DNA of 64,000 bases from Chamaecrista fasciculata. Taxonomy: Eukaryota > Streptophyta > Magnoliopsida > Fabales > Fabaceae. The stretch covers positions 79,232-143,231 of the forward strand of contig QANZ01053186.1 of the NCBI GenBank assembly GCA_003254925.1, given 5' to 3'. The notes under the pieces were generated by a model. It was not told the origin of the DNA. It ran no database searches and saw only the letters and a list, made by a program, of their open reading frames with translations. A program made the position numbers and the translations under genes. Shown one piece after another: positions 24,877 to 36,378 of the stretch; the stretch's first letter is position 1, and each line of letters starts with the position of its first letter.

Positions 24877-25474
24877 AGGATAAATACAGAAGGTCTATGT
24901 GATTTGGGGTATTTTAAGATTGAGTCAATGTGATTTGAAAAATTGCAAATTAGAAATTGAGATTTACTTCGTTAGCAGAAAAGGGTCCTACGTTTAAAAT
25001 TTAACAGAAATTTGGGCTAGAATATCATTTTAAGAGCCTAAGTATTAATTTTCAATGCATTTGACTCCTTGTTTCTATGAGGGAGGGATTTTGATGTAAA
25101 AATAGAAAATTTTTGGGGACTTTGACTCTAACTATTGAAAAAATGGTTGAATATAATTGCAAAAGAATCTCTCAAATTCTGTCAAATTTAAAATTTTTTT
25201 AATAGCCAGAGTCAAAATCTCTGAAAATTTTTTATTTTTACATCAAATTAAAGTCTCTCCCTCAAAGACACAAGGAATCAAATGCATAAAAAATTAACAT
25301 TTAGGGTCTTAAAATGGTATTTTGATCCAACTTTTCGTTAAATTTTGGACAAAGAGTTTTTTTTTTTTTTTTGTTAATGGAGCAAACTTCAGTCTCTAAA
25401 TTATAACTTTTTAAACCATAAAAACTCAATCTCAAAATACCCTAAACTACATAAATCTTTTGTGTAATTTACCT
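24877..25474. mobile_element. inverted-repeat element, about 600 bp
   Basis: Left end GGATAAATACAGAAGGTCTATG pairs imperfectly with the right end CATAAATCTTTTGTGTAATTTACC; inner blocks (GACTTTGACTCTAACTATTG and its complement near 25200) pair too. No flanking duplication was confirmed. MULE-like MITE is the likely class. Confidence 0.6.
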
Positions 25475-26170
25475 TAAAAAAAAAGCCATCTATTATAAAA
25501 GACGATGCTTGATAATTGATATTATCATATCATATCATATATTTATATATAAAAAAAGAAAGATATTGCCGTATCAGTACAGCTATCAAGATAAGATCAT
25601 TCTCGAAGGGTTTGACATCTAGGAACACAAAGGGGCCCCATAATAAATGTGCATTTCTACATTAACACACAGCAGAAGCTTTTCTCTTTAACGAATTCTA
25701 GTACTAACTTCCATTTTCTAGTGTGTGAAGTGCTAACTGTCATTTCCATACTGCAATATAACGCAATTCAGAATCATTAATCAAATACTCATCAATAAAC
25801 GGTTAATTTACTGAGCTTATAATATATAATTGTGACTAGTTTTTCATTTCTTTTCTCTTGTGAGATTTGAAATGAGAACAGTTTATATCCTTTAATCGAG
25901 TAGTAAGAATTTCAATAAATATGTTTTCTTGATTTGTTATAGGCGATTGAAGTTATACAATCTTCAAGATCTGAACTCTCATTTCTTAATTCTCTATTGT
26001 AGCTCTAGCTATTCATTTGCATTCATCTCTTGATCATAGTGTCAGAGCTTCAATTATTGGGTGTTTTCTTCTTGATATTGTTGATGATTGATTTTTTTAA
26101 AATTGTACAGTTCATGATTGATTTGACTGGTAATAAATGACTATGACCATTAGGCCTTTCGTAGGTGGAA
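25475..26170. other. spacer; part of a segment duplicated at about 33.4 kb
   Basis: No gene. The stretch from about 26000 (CTCTTGATCATAGTGTCAGAG ... GACTATGACCATTAGGCC) is repeated in diverged form at 33360-33500, so it belongs to the upstream flank of the type II SCPL duplication unit. Confidence 0.55.
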
Positions 26171-26175
26171 GTGAG

Positions 26176-26547
26176 TGTTAAGAATAGAGTAATACAAAAC
26201 GGTGGAAAGACAGAGATGAACCAAGATGAACGAAGATTGTATTGAAATTCCTAAGGAGAAAAATACAAAGACGAATTCCCTATTCGAATTGGGAGGACTC
26301 CTAAAACAAATCCCAAATATTCGATAACCATTCAGAATGAAAAACGAAACAATATAAAGGTGGAAGATAACAAAATGCATAACAGAAAATGGTTGCCAAG
26401 CTAACAGAATTCTCTTCTAGAACATCGAGAAGACTCATGCTTATTGGTAGTCTTTCATGCTGCTTTGGACATCCCACATGCTACTGAGTTGTCATAGTTG
26501 CCTCCACGTGGCCTGCTGACTCTGCATCTCCAGTCTTTGGTGTATCA
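26176..26547 (-). mobile_element. solo LTR (372 bp) with 5-bp TSD
   Basis: A TGTTAAGAATAG...GGTGTATCA segment with TG/CA ends and a perfect 5-bp duplication GTGAG (26171-26175, 26548-26552). The homologous segment near 33500 lacks it and gives the empty site. Minus orientation is suggested by a TTTATATTG TATA-like box. Internal sequence and second LTR were lost, presumably by LTR-LTR recombination. Confidence 0.8.
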
Positions 26548-26552
26548 GTGAG

Positions 26553-27000
26553 GCTGAGTCGTTGTTATGATGTTTGATGTATGTAGTGCTAACCAATAAT
26601 TATAACTGAGGATTTATCATGTGTTTTAAGGAACATTTTAAGATTTATTCTGATTGGTCAGTGGAGCATCTCATATCTTGAAATTTATGAAAATTTATTT
26701 AAAAGATAATTTTTAATATTTGAAATCTCACTTGACCAATTAAAATAAACTTTAACATGTGTCTTAAGGGCACATGTGGGCACATGTTAAAAGGACCCTA
26801 ACTTTAAATCCAATAATGTCAAAGTTGCATGTTTAATTACCGGTGTGACAAAAGGAAAAATATTTAAAAAAAATAATCTAAACAAAAACCAAACTTTTTG
26901 GCAAAGACAAATGAATTACTTGCCGTTTGGTCTTCAAAATTGAATCATCTTCATGGACAAAAACCAAGTTTTACACTTACGAAGCGTCGAGTTAAAAGAA
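26553..27000. other. spacer downstream of solo LTR
   Basis: AT-rich. 26553-26600 continues the duplicated upstream flank (TGAGTCGTTGTTATGATG). Nothing else recognised. Confidence 0.5.
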
Positions 27001-27004
27001 TAAA

Positions 27005-27900
27005 GGATAAAATACAAAAAACGTACCTGTGGTTTGGCCCGATTTCACATTACTGCTGTGTGGTTTAAAACGTCTCACTTTGGGTATCTGTGTGTTTGAC
27101 ATTACCCATGTTAAGTATTTGAACTTTTTTCGGTTAGAATTTAGACAGAATATACTTGTGACTCGGTGAAAAATCAAATTTTGGTCCACGAACTATGCGA
27201 TAAGTTTCATTTTGGTCCTAAAACAATTTTTTAAGGTCCTTTTCTTTTTATAAAGGATCAAAATGTAAGAAAAAAAACAGAAATTGAATTTTCCCAAAAA
27301 CATAAATTTCTCTTCATCCTCCCACATCTTTGTCTCCTTCTTCACTCTTCCAACCATTCCGTCATTCGCTCAAGCTCTCTCTCCTCTGTTGTCCTCTTCC
27401 TCATCCTCACTCTCTCTCTCCTCTACCATCCTCTTCCTCATCCTCTCTCTCTCTCTCCTCCGCCGTCAAGATCGTCGCCGCTGTCGTCTGCATCATCATT
27501 GTCTGCCGCCGTCTATATATATGTGTGTGTGTATCAATGTATGTGATTTGGGGTTTGTTGAGTAGAATTTGATGATGATGATGATGATGATGAAGAGAAT
27601 AGAGTTCTGATTATTTTTAATTTGATTTGATGAGTAGAATTTGAAATTTGTATGAGGAATGAGGGTCTGTTAAGTTTATGGGAAGAAGATGATGATGAAG
27701 AGAGTGTTTGGCTAGGTTTTAGGGTTTAGAGTTTTAAATATTTTGTTTGATTTCAATTTAGTCCTTGCGTATCAATTTAGTCCCTGAAAAGTTCTTGGAT
27801 CAAGGACTAAATTGGAATGTTTGGAAGAGTTTTAGGATACTTTACAATTTTATTTTGATGATTTGAGACTAAAATGAATGAAAATGATAAAAAAAAGGGA
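27005..27900. other. one-armed repeat element with pyrimidine-rich core
   Basis: 27005-27120 has the wording of foldback-element arms (GTACCTGTGGTTTGGCC), but its partner arm was not found. 27330-27520 is a CT-rich tract ending in a GC-richer patch (CTCCGCCGTCAAGATCGTCG), followed by (GATGAT)n at 27570-27594. Short frames here look low-complexity. A decayed element with a captured exon piece is possible. Confidence 0.4.
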
Positions 27901-28640
27901 GAAGTTGAGAATAATGAAATAAGAATAGGCTAAGGATAAAATTATATTTGGGAGATCAATTATAAATGCCCAGTTATCATTTTCATGTTTCAACCAAGCT
28001 TTTATACGTTTCTGACATTACAGAACAACAATCAAGAGCAGACGTGTTCCAAAATGACACGACGTAAAATAAAAGACAAAGGCATCATTTTCAGCAACGT
28101 CCTTTAACAGCGCTGTCTTTGACATTATGGAACAGCAATATCCTCACGACGGAATGCATTGATGATAAGCATATTGACTAGTGGTGTAAAAGCATTACAA
28201 TTATTTTACAATTTTCTCACTAGTATTACACTTTTCTATTTGGTTAAACTTTGATAATACTCAGAATATTTAATATATTTTTAAATATATTTTTGACTTT
28301 TTATTTTCAACTAATAATTTATCAAATATAAAAATTCTTCAAAACAGTTCAAGTATGCTTTGCTTCTACATTATACAAAAATAATTATATCAAAATTAAT
28401 ATTTTTAAATAACATTAACAAATTTATTAAAAAAGTACTATCTCAAAACATAATGTCCCCAATTCTTAAAATAACAAAATAATATTAAAAAGTTCTCACT
28501 CAAAACATAACTAAAATAATTTTCAAAATAACACAACTAAAAACTCATACTAGAAGTATAAATTAATTAGGGGGTAATTTTTCAATCGGCATAGCACTCT
28601 GTTTCTTTCTTTTGTTAGCTAGCACTTTCTTGTTGTTCTT
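27901..28640. other. upstream flank of type II SCPL gene
   Basis: AT-rich; no gene recognised. Confidence 0.5.
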
Positions 28641-28643
28641 GAT

Positions 28644-28652
28644 TATATATAC
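28644..28652 (+). promoter_or_regulatory. candidate TATA box of SCPL copy F
   Basis: TTATATATA lies about 70 bp before ATG 28718, preceded by CTTGTTGTTCTTGA. The same block recurs at about 33566-33595 as a remnant of the broken paralogue's promoter region. Confidence 0.45.
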
Positions 28653-28717
28653 AAGTTTGGCTTTATGGTGTAAAAGCAAAAAGACTGACTAGTGGTATCA
28701 TTACATTACTTTTAAAA

Positions 28718-31700
28718 ATGAGAAGGCATGGATCATACTTGAATGAGATCACTCTTCTTCTGCTTGCTCTGCTCTTACAGATTTACTCTCAACTTGCTTC
28801 ATGTGGGTCAAGAGTAGAGTTTCTTCCTGGCTTCCAGGGACCACTTCCTTTTGTTTTTGAAACTGGGTGAGTCAGTTTAGTGTGTGATCTCTGAGATTTA
28901 CGTCTGATTGATGCATAGAAATTAGAAAGTCTTGAACTTGAACATGCATGTGTGGAAAAATTGATCAGGTACGTGAGTGTGGGTGAAACAGAGGATGCAG
29001 AGCTATTTTACTACTTTGTGGAGTCAGAGACCAATCCTGAAGAAGATCCTCTGATTCTATGGCTAACCGGTGGTCCAGGCTGCTCGGCGCTTTCGGGTTT
29101 CGTCTTTGAGATTGGTAATACAACAAGTAAAACATTTGATCATGGCAAAGACAAAGCTAAGATCTTGAAGACTGAAGTTTAATTTGATTGTCACTGAGTT
29201 TTGCAGGTCCCCTTGCGTTTAAAAACCAAGAGTATGATGGGAGCTTGCCTAATTTGGAATTGAGGCCTAACTCATGGACAAAGGTGACGTGACATTATTA
29301 TCAATTCTGTCTTACTCTAAAATTTTTTTGTTTCTTTTCCTGCAAAATTCACTGCTGATTTTTTTAGTGGTTTTGAATGATGGAAAGGTGAGTAGCATTA
29401 TATTCATAGATTTGCCTGCCGGCACCGGCTTCTCTTATTCAACGGTTGATCAACAAGGTGACTGGAAAACAGTTCATCATGCCTATCAGTTTCTTAGGAA
29501 GGTACTTATCATTCTTTGTGCAGTTTGAGAAGCTGTCTTTTTAGGTTATTTCATTAAGAAATAATTGTGTAATACTCATGTTTGGTCTTTGTAGTGGTTG
29601 ATTGATCATCCCAAGTTTCTCTCCAATGATGTCTACATAGGTGGAGACTCTTTCTCCGGAATTCCAGTCCCAGCACTTGTTCAAGAAATTTCAAATGGTA
29701 AAAATATGTTACATCACAGTCTGCCAGTAAGATTCAGAATGTTCAAAAATTAACCAAATTGCCTTATTCACAGGAAATGAAGCTGGTGCCCAACCCTGGA
29801 TAAATCTCCAGGTTTCTGCTTTTTCTATATTTTGTTTTTCTTGGTTTATACTTAAAAGTTTTAAGATTATCCTACTGTAGAAGAAATTGTGTCCGCCAGT
29901 GCTTCCGCACAAAAGGAAGAGGATATGTTGCTAATTTTTTTTTTTTGAATTGACATAACAGAAGAAAAAGGACAGAAAACAACAAAGACAAACAAACTAA
30001 CAAAAGAAACCAACTACATGAAGCAGCTGTCAATCCATGGATATGTTGCTAATTATGGCTTAGCATTGCACTTAATGAAATTTAGGTTTGTACAAATATA
30101 ATCTCAACACAATTGTCCTCAAACTGAACCAGGATAAAATAAAGTATATTTTATTTCCTCTTTAGTTGATTAAGTAGATTATTATATATGAAATATATTT
30201 CTTTTGGTCCACTCGGGAACATTTGATACGAGTCCCACATCGAGTAGTTAGCTGAGAGTAATACACTATATAAGGTCTTAGACTCTCAATGAAAGCACCA
30301 ATTGATACGAGACTCACATTGGATGGTTAGTCGAAGGTGAAACACTATATAAGATTTTGGGCTCTCCAACTTCAACAAATAACTTTTGGGGTGTGGTTCT
30401 CTTAAGGACTTATACTTGTATTAACATCCGATAAAATATATGGAAAATCTTTCTTTTTGATCAGGGATACTTGCTAGGGAATGCAATGACGATTCCATCT
30501 AAAGCAAATTATCAAATCCCATTTGCTCATGGAATGGCATTAATTTCTGATGAACTCTACGAGGTAATTTGATTGTTCTAAATCCATCATCAAAAGGTGA
30601 TTTTTCCGTAAGAAGCTTAAATAATTTCCTTTACTCCTTGGCAGTCGCTGCAAAAAAATTGCAAAGGAGATTTTGTAAACATAAAATCCACAAATGTATT
30701 ATGTTTACAAGATATGCAGTCCTTTCATACAGTAAGTAACCATATCATTTTGTTGTCTCCTTTTATTATTATTATTTTAATCAATTTGGGTTTTCTCTTA
30801 TCATAATTATTCTATGCTACTTTGTTCCATTCTTGCATTTTTTTAGAGTACTTCAGGAATTAATTTTGCCCATATTTTGGAACCCAACTGTGAGTTTGGT
30901 TTGCCGAAGCCATTAGAAATCTCTTTGAGAAGATCTCTCACTTATAAACCTATGACGTTTCTCAAATTGCCACCCCCAAGCTGTCGGGTAATTTGTTGAA
31001 TCTCAGTGAATAAAAAAAAAAATGTTGATTCAATCTCAAGTCGTGTTTCTATGTAAAATCTCAAGCTAATAATCTATATTTCATTTTGTGTTCCATCATT
31101 GTAGACTTATACTTACTTCCTTTGTGGTTCTTGGGCCAATGATCCTGAAGTTCGCAAGGCACTTCATATTCGAAAGGTATATATAATTGATGCATAAGAA
31201 TTAAGAAATGTAATTACATGATGATATATAAAAAATCTTATAGAAATTCCATGTTGTTCAGGGAAGTATAGGAAAATGGCAGCGTTGTAATTTTGGTTTG
31301 TCTTATCAGTTCGAAATCAGTGAAAGCTTAGAGTATCATGTATATCTCAGTAGAAAAGGCTATCGTTCATTGATATACAGGTCGATCTATCAATGTTGAC
31401 ACATTTATATATATATATATATATATATATGTAATTGTAGAGTATTATATATATATGTAATTGTAGAGTATTTGACTAATGAAGATTGAGTATTTTCAAT
31501 TTTGATGTATTAACAGTGGCGATCATGACATGGTAGTTCCTTTCTTGGACTCTCAAGCGTGGATAAGATCTTTGAATTACTCCATTGTGGATGACTGGAG
31601 GCAATGGTATTCAAATGCCCAAGTTGCAGGGTATATTTACTTGAAATACTTTATAATATATATATATATAGGCAAAAGTACTAATTTTGTCCCCAAACTT

Positions 31701-32730
31701 TACACTAACCGTCAATTTCATCCCCAATCTTATTTTGATGTGAATCTCGTCCCCAATGTTTCACATTTTGATCAATTTTATCATTTACTCTTACTTTAGC
31801 TAAGTATTATCGACAGAATCTACATGGCTAATGTTATATAAACTTAAATTGAAAAACAGGATGCAGTCTATCATTAATTTATTGAAAGAAATTAGTTAAA
31901 GGATAAAATTGACAAAAATGTGAAACATTGGGAACGAAATTGACAGCAAGATTAGGGACGAAATTGACAGTTGGTATAACGTTTGGGCGAAATTAGTACT
32001 TTTCCTATATATATTGGTTTGTTAAGCTATAATAAAACCTGACATTTTCTTCCTTCTTGGAGTAGATACACGAGGACTTATTCCAACAAAATGACATTTG
32101 CAACTGTGAAGGCAAGTATAAACCTCAATCATGAGTTGCAATCTACTGATGAGTTCAACTTTGAGGATCACATTTTCTCACTCTCTACGCTAACATATGA
32201 CCATTCTTACACACAAGCGCACACACTTTTTTTTTTGGTACACAGTAAGCAAAAGCGCACACACTTGATTACTTGAAATAGAAGTACGTTCATTTACAAA
32301 ATTATAAATTAATTTTAAATATTGATATCAATCCATATTATGTTATCAATAGGATAGAATCATTGATAATTAAATTAGTTTTGCAGGTTGAGTCATTTCT
32401 TTAAATGGGCCAAAGGTTATAATATTTCCTATATATCAAAAAATGACTTATTACACTTTATACTTGTAGAATGACCATATCCAATATTGCCAATATCTTG
32501 TAAGAAAATGATAATTTAATAGAGATACAATACATATATATTATGCTAGTGCATGGTTAGTTCTAATCCATATTTTTTTAGAATTATTTAAAATCACATG
32601 TTAAAATTAATCGATTTTCTTTATTTTATTTTTGGTGACTACACAGGGTGCAGGACATACAGCTCCTGAATACAAACCTGAAGAATGTTTTGCTATGTTC
32701 AAGCGATGGATACATAATAAGCCTCTATAG
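28718..32730 (+). CDS. serine carboxypeptidase-like protein, clade IA (SCPL18 type), type II copy F
   Basis: Fourteen exons, 462 residues: 28718-28866, 28969-29114, 29207-29283, 29388-29501, 29595-29697, 29774-29811, 30465-30563, 30645-30731, 30847-30987, 31105-31176, 31262-31380, 31517-31630, 32066-32111, 32647-32730. A Leu-rich signal peptide (residues 1 to about 28) is followed by [24 protein letters not shown] is intact. The nucleophile motif is GDSFSG (Tyr to Phe beside Ser); Asp is in SGDHD and His in GAGHTAPEY. Intron 13 has a GC donor (AAG|GCAAGT). Introns 6, 12 and 13 hold retroposon and inverted-repeat insertions, which lengthen the locus without touching exons. Predicted secreted acyltransferase-like hydrolase; substrate unknown. 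Confidence 0.92.
29936..30038 (-). mobile_element. 103-bp poly(A) retroposon fragment in SCPL F intron 6
   Basis: A T-run at the left end and 103 bp in all lie between perfect 15-bp copies of GGATATGTTGCTAAT (29921-29935, 30039-30053). Poly(T) on + means insertion in minus orientation. It is a 5'-truncated LINE tail or a SINE tail. Confidence 0.8.
30223..30380 (+). repeat. 79-bp tandem duplication with promoter-like motifs
   Basis: Two diverged units begin TTGATACGAG at 30223 and 30302 and each ends in ACTATATAAG. They lie in a roughly 240-bp block (about 30205-30445) absent from the equivalent intron of the broken paralogue at 46.1 kb. Confidence 0.65.
30231..30275 (+). promoter_or_regulatory. 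USE-TATA pair resembling a plant snRNA promoter
   Basis: AGTCCCACATCG (30231-30242) matches the plant snRNA upstream sequence element RTCCCACATCG. TATATAAGG (30267-30275) follows after 24 nt, the spacing of Pol III-type U3/U6 promoters. No U6 or U3 sequence follows, and the second tandem unit has a degenerate USE, so this is probably a promoter fragment in a repeat. Confidence 0.4.
31671..32005. mobile_element. inverted-repeat MITE (GGCAAAAGTACT family), copy 1
   Basis: 335 bp, ends GGCAAAAGTACTAATTTTG and its complement ending AGTACTTTTCC, inserted in intron 12 of SCPL F within a TA run that obscures the TSD. Interior phrases (CCCCAATGTTTCACATTTTG) pair across the centre. Confidence 0.75.
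32229..32252 (-). repeat. 24-bp poly(T) micro-insertion in SCPL F intron 13
   Basis: Eight T plus GGTACACAGTAAGCAA between perfect 14-bp copies of AAGCGCACACACTT (32215-32228, 32253-32266). Read on minus, the insert ends GTACC then poly(A). Confidence 0.7.
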
Positions 32731-32953
32731 GAAGAACTATATTTGTCAATGACTCATCTTGATATTGATATCATAGCAACTAGCAAGCACACTAGTGTTT
32801 GTACATATATAGTTCATTTTAATTAAAATCTGTTTCTCATGTAATCTGGGAACTGCATGCATAGCGTAATTAAATTGAAATAAAAAGGATAGCTCCAACC
32901 AAGCTACGATTTGTATCAATAATCTTATATGTACCAACAGTGAATGCTCAATT

Positions 32954-32971
32954 TTTTTTTTTGGCCAAACT
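32954..32971 (-). repeat. 18-bp poly(T) micro-insertion
   Basis: Nine T plus GGCCAAACT between perfect 15-bp copies of AGTGAATGCTCAATT (32939-32953, 32972-32986). On minus the insert ends GGCC then poly(A), as does the 46465 insertion. Confidence 0.72.
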
Positions 32972-33251
32972 AGTGAATGCTCAATTATTAAGATTTATAT
33001 AAGTTGGGTTTATTTACTTTATACCAAGGGTCCACATGCCTTAAAATAGTCATACAGAATCCTCCCATTATGCCCGTGAGGCAGTAAAGTTAAAAATACT
33101 TCAATGTTATCCCAAAACAAATAGCGTCTACTACATTATTGACATTCACAATATTGCCCAGAGAATTGGATTCCCTCAACTTGGTATACTCAGAATTTTT
33201 TTGAAGTTGGCTGTATAATGACGGTTGATTGGTCCTAAATTTTCAAAAAGT

Positions 33252-33294
33252 AATATATATATATATATATATATATATCTATATATATATATAT
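33252..33294. repeat. (AT)n microsatellite
   Basis: About twenty AT units with one interruption (ATCTAT). Confidence 0.8.
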
Positions 33295-33954
33295 TATACA
33301 TGAAAAAGCCATCTTAAGAGATTTGACAAATGCCAACTTCATATTTGTTATCCATTTGCAATCTTCTCTTGATCATATCGTCAAAGCATCAATTTTTTAG
33401 TGTTTCGTTATTCTTTATGGTGCTAATGACAGAATTGACTTGGGTATAGCAGAGCTTCAATACATAATAATGACTATGACCAATGACCATTAGGCCTTTT
33501 GTCGTTGAGGATGAGTCGTTGTTATGATGTAAGTAATGCATAAATGACTAATTATAGCAGTTTTTTCTTGTTCTTGATTATATATGTTTGGATTTATGCG
33601 GAAAAAATTGTTAGGAATAAACTTCAATAATGATTCACATTTAGGCTCAATTGATCTCTCTGGCTTAGATCCGTTTGTACTTGGTCTATAATTCAGAATC
33701 ATCTAAAAATGTAAAGTAGTACGTTAGTATAAGAACATGATTGGATGGGCTTATTTAAAACATATAAGTAGTGTTTAAAAACCCAAATCCACCCGGCCGG
33801 GTTGCAACGACCCAATTGACCCGGTTTTTTAAGATTTTTTTTTTTGAAAATGCCCAAAATTTATCTTAAAAATCTATTCAATATTTCAATGGATGAATAT
33901 GTAATATTAGATTTGTAAATATTAAGAATTTTTGTAAAATATATAATGCTCCTA

Positions 33955-35472
33955 CTTTTTTGAATAATAATGACTTAAACCTTAATGTTCAAACTGGTTT
34001 AAACTGCTTTTTCACTCAAACTTCTCCACTCTCCTACATCATCCCCCCTCATATAACTCTGGAGCTTAACTCAATTTCCTTACATCATGATCCTCATAAA
34101 CATGATTCTTACTCTTGGCATCCCTCCAAAAATGGTATTTTTTCTATTAAAACCTGTTATGACCTCATCCTACAACAGAACACCAATCCTTCTACTCATC
34201 CTACTCAATACCTCTGGATCTGGAAACTGAATATTCATACTCGCATTAAATTTTTCTTATGGCAAGTCGTGCAGAATTCTCTCCCCCTGTGTGAAGCTCT
34301 TTTTATTAGAAACATTATTTCCTCACCACTATGTCCTCTATGTGGATTATCAATTGAATGCATTGACCATACTTTTAGGTCCTGTTCTAAACTAAATACT
34401 TTGTGGCTTTCTCTTTCAAATAATTTTCAGGTTGCCCAATTTAATTTTCATCAATGGGTTAAGCAGAACTGTACTATTTCTTCCCACTTTAACTATATTC
34501 CTTGAAATGTTTTCTTTCCCTATCTTCTTAAACAAATATGGTTGAATAGAAATGTTGTTGTCTTCCAAAATAAAAATTATTCCTCCTCAAATATCTTCAA
34601 AGCAGCCCTGTATAATGCTACTGAATTTTTCTGTCTTAATTCACACCCTTCTACTTGTTCTTCTTCTACTGTCATCCCTATCCGATCTTCAATAGTTTGG
34701 CAGAGACCTCATATTAATTTCTTTAAACTTAATGTTGATGGTTCTGCAAAGGATAACTTGATTGGTGCAGGAGGTCTCTTGAGAGACCATAATGGTAACT
34801 GGGTTGCAGGTTTTAGCGCATTCATAGGCTTTGGAAACTCTCTAACTGCTGAGCTTTGGGGCATCACTAAGGGAATTGAACTTGTCCTATCCCTGAATTA
34901 CAAAAATCTGATTATTGAGACAGATTCACTTGTCTCCAAGAATCTCATTGCTTCTTCTGCAGCTCTAGATTTTCATCCTCTCTCCACTTTAATTGATAAT
35001 TGCAGATACCTTACCATGCAACTGGATAACTACAAAATTCAGCACGTTTTGAGGGAGGCCAACTTTTGTGCAGATGCTCTGGCCAACCATGGAAGAACTA
35101 AACAACTACCTTTTACTGTTTTTGAATCAACTCCTGCCTTCTTATCTCTTTTGTTTCTTCGGGATTACATGGAACTTGGAGTTACAAGATGCGCTAAAAG
35201 TTTCTCTGCAAGGAAGCCTCCATAGTCTCAGTATTTTGGAATGTTTTTGGTTCTGTTTTCATTTCTTTTTGTCTTTTGTATTCCTATATTTTGTCATGTA
35301 TTTCCTTGTTCTACCATGCTTGTCTTAGTTTTCTAGTTTTTCCTCGTTTCTTGTCTCTCCCTTCTAACTTCTCTAGCTATATGCTGTACTCTGACCTAAT
35401 CCTTTGTATCTCTCTCTTTGTTTAATGCAATTTACCCACTTATAAGATAACAATCACTTATAACAATCACTG
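33955..35472 (+). mobile_element. 5'-truncated LINE (L1-like), 1518 bp
   Basis: Flanked by perfect 14-bp copies of ATATAATGCTCCTA (33941-33954, 35473-35486). It begins inside the second ORF and keeps its 3' end: zinc-binding RT C-terminal region, RNase H domain and a 3' untranslated region of about 240 bp. The tail is not poly(A) but a short repeat around ATAACAATCACTT, which is unusual for a plant L1. Confidence 0.88.
33960..35225 (+). pseudogene. LINE ORF2 C-terminus: zf-RVT plus RNase H, one premature stop
   Basis: One reading frame runs from 33960 to TAG 35223-35225, broken only by TGA at 34503-34505, at a position where related proteins carry Trp. The upstream part has SWHPSKNGIFSIKTCY and a Cys/His cluster (CPLCG ... 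CIDH), typical of the RT zinc-binding region. The downstream part is a plant-type RNase H: NVDGSA, AELWGI, ETDS and CADALAN supply the acidic residues. Proteins for plant LINE replication; the copy is inactive because RT and endonuclease regions are missing. Confidence 0.88.
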
Positions 35473-35486
35473 ATATAATGCTCCTA

Positions 35487-36262
35487 TTCCAAGCGTGGCA
35501 TGATTACAAGCGCTCGATCAGTGGAACGTGGAAGAACTATAGACAGTGCCAAATTGATCTCAACCTCCATTACTACTTTCCACTTTCCACTTTCCACACT
35601 CTCATCAGCAGAAAGACAAGTGAAGCATGCAAATGGGTGGTGCTGTGTGTTCAGCTTCTACATTATTATTTTCTTCACATTTCGCACTATTTATAGTTCT
35701 GCATTTATTTCACTGCTCATAAGATTCTGGAAGGCAGGAAGGAAATTCAAATGGCTAGAATAATTATTAAGTATCTAATGAGGAGTGAAATAAAAATATA
35801 ATAATAATTTAGTTTTTAAAATGTAATTATGATATGTTTAACGTTTAAATTTTAAACTGAATAGATATATCTATTTGAGAGTTGAATTGTTCCTAACTTC
35901 CTCTTGGCATCTATAAATAATAGTACAATACAATGTTTTCGCAGAAGCTGTTGTTCTTACTTGAAGTTCTTTACAGAACTGTGTTACCTGCAGATTTTGG
36001 TTTTGGAGGCTTTGTTCAGTTGTTGTATTTTGTAAGACTTATTTTCAATTTCTATCAACAATAATTGAAATCATCGGAAATTAATATCTTAAGAAGAAAT
36101 TTCACGCCTTAAAATTCTCATAAATTAGCCCAGAGAGTGATTATATACTTTACTAACTCTGTTGCCCTAACAAATGGTTTTCTAGGTCCATTTGCTTTTA
36201 AGAAGGAGGAATATTATGGTAGTGTACCTTCTCTGGCTCTAAATCCTCACTCATGGACTAAG
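35487..36262 (+). pseudogene. SCPL pseudogene G (type I promoter, exon 1 fragment, exon 3)
   Basis: 35494-35698 matches the upstream region and signal-peptide start of the 6.2-kb gene. The frame from ATG 35627 ends at TAA 35720-35722 after the signal peptide. Exon 2 is missing. Exon 3 (36186-36262) is intact and preceded by the intron 2 end typical of copy D. Exon 3 of the type II broken gene follows only 304 bp later, giving a head-to-tail fusion of two partial genes. Confidence 0.85.
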
Positions 36263-36270
36263 GTTGTTTA

Positions 36271-36272
<2 letters not shown>

Positions 36273-36301
<29 letters not shown>

Positions 36302-36302
36302 T
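36273..36302. repeat. (AT)n microsatellite
   Basis: About fourteen AT units directly after pseudogene G exon 3. Confidence 0.8.
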
Positions 36303-36378
36303 TAAACACCACTTTTTACATGACCAATCATTGAAGAGAGAGAATGTAATCAAGGCTTGTGATTGGAGAACTTGATAG

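Larger units (their letters stand above)
32731..33940. other. spacer between SCPL F and LINE
   Basis: 3' flank of SCPL F, then a micro-insertion (32954-32971) and an (AT)n run (about 33252-33294). From about 33360 to 33610 is a diverged copy of the upstream flank and TATA region of the type II SCPL gene, presumably the original promoter end of the broken copy now at 36.6-50.7 kb. Confidence 0.6.

Noticed and set aside
27284..27572. Two overlapping Ser/Leu-rich frames
   Set aside because: They are translations of a CT-rich low-complexity tract; no conserved domain.
30275..30420. A true U6 or U3 snRNA gene after the USE-TATA pair
   Set aside because: No U6 or U3 core sequence follows the promoter-like motifs.
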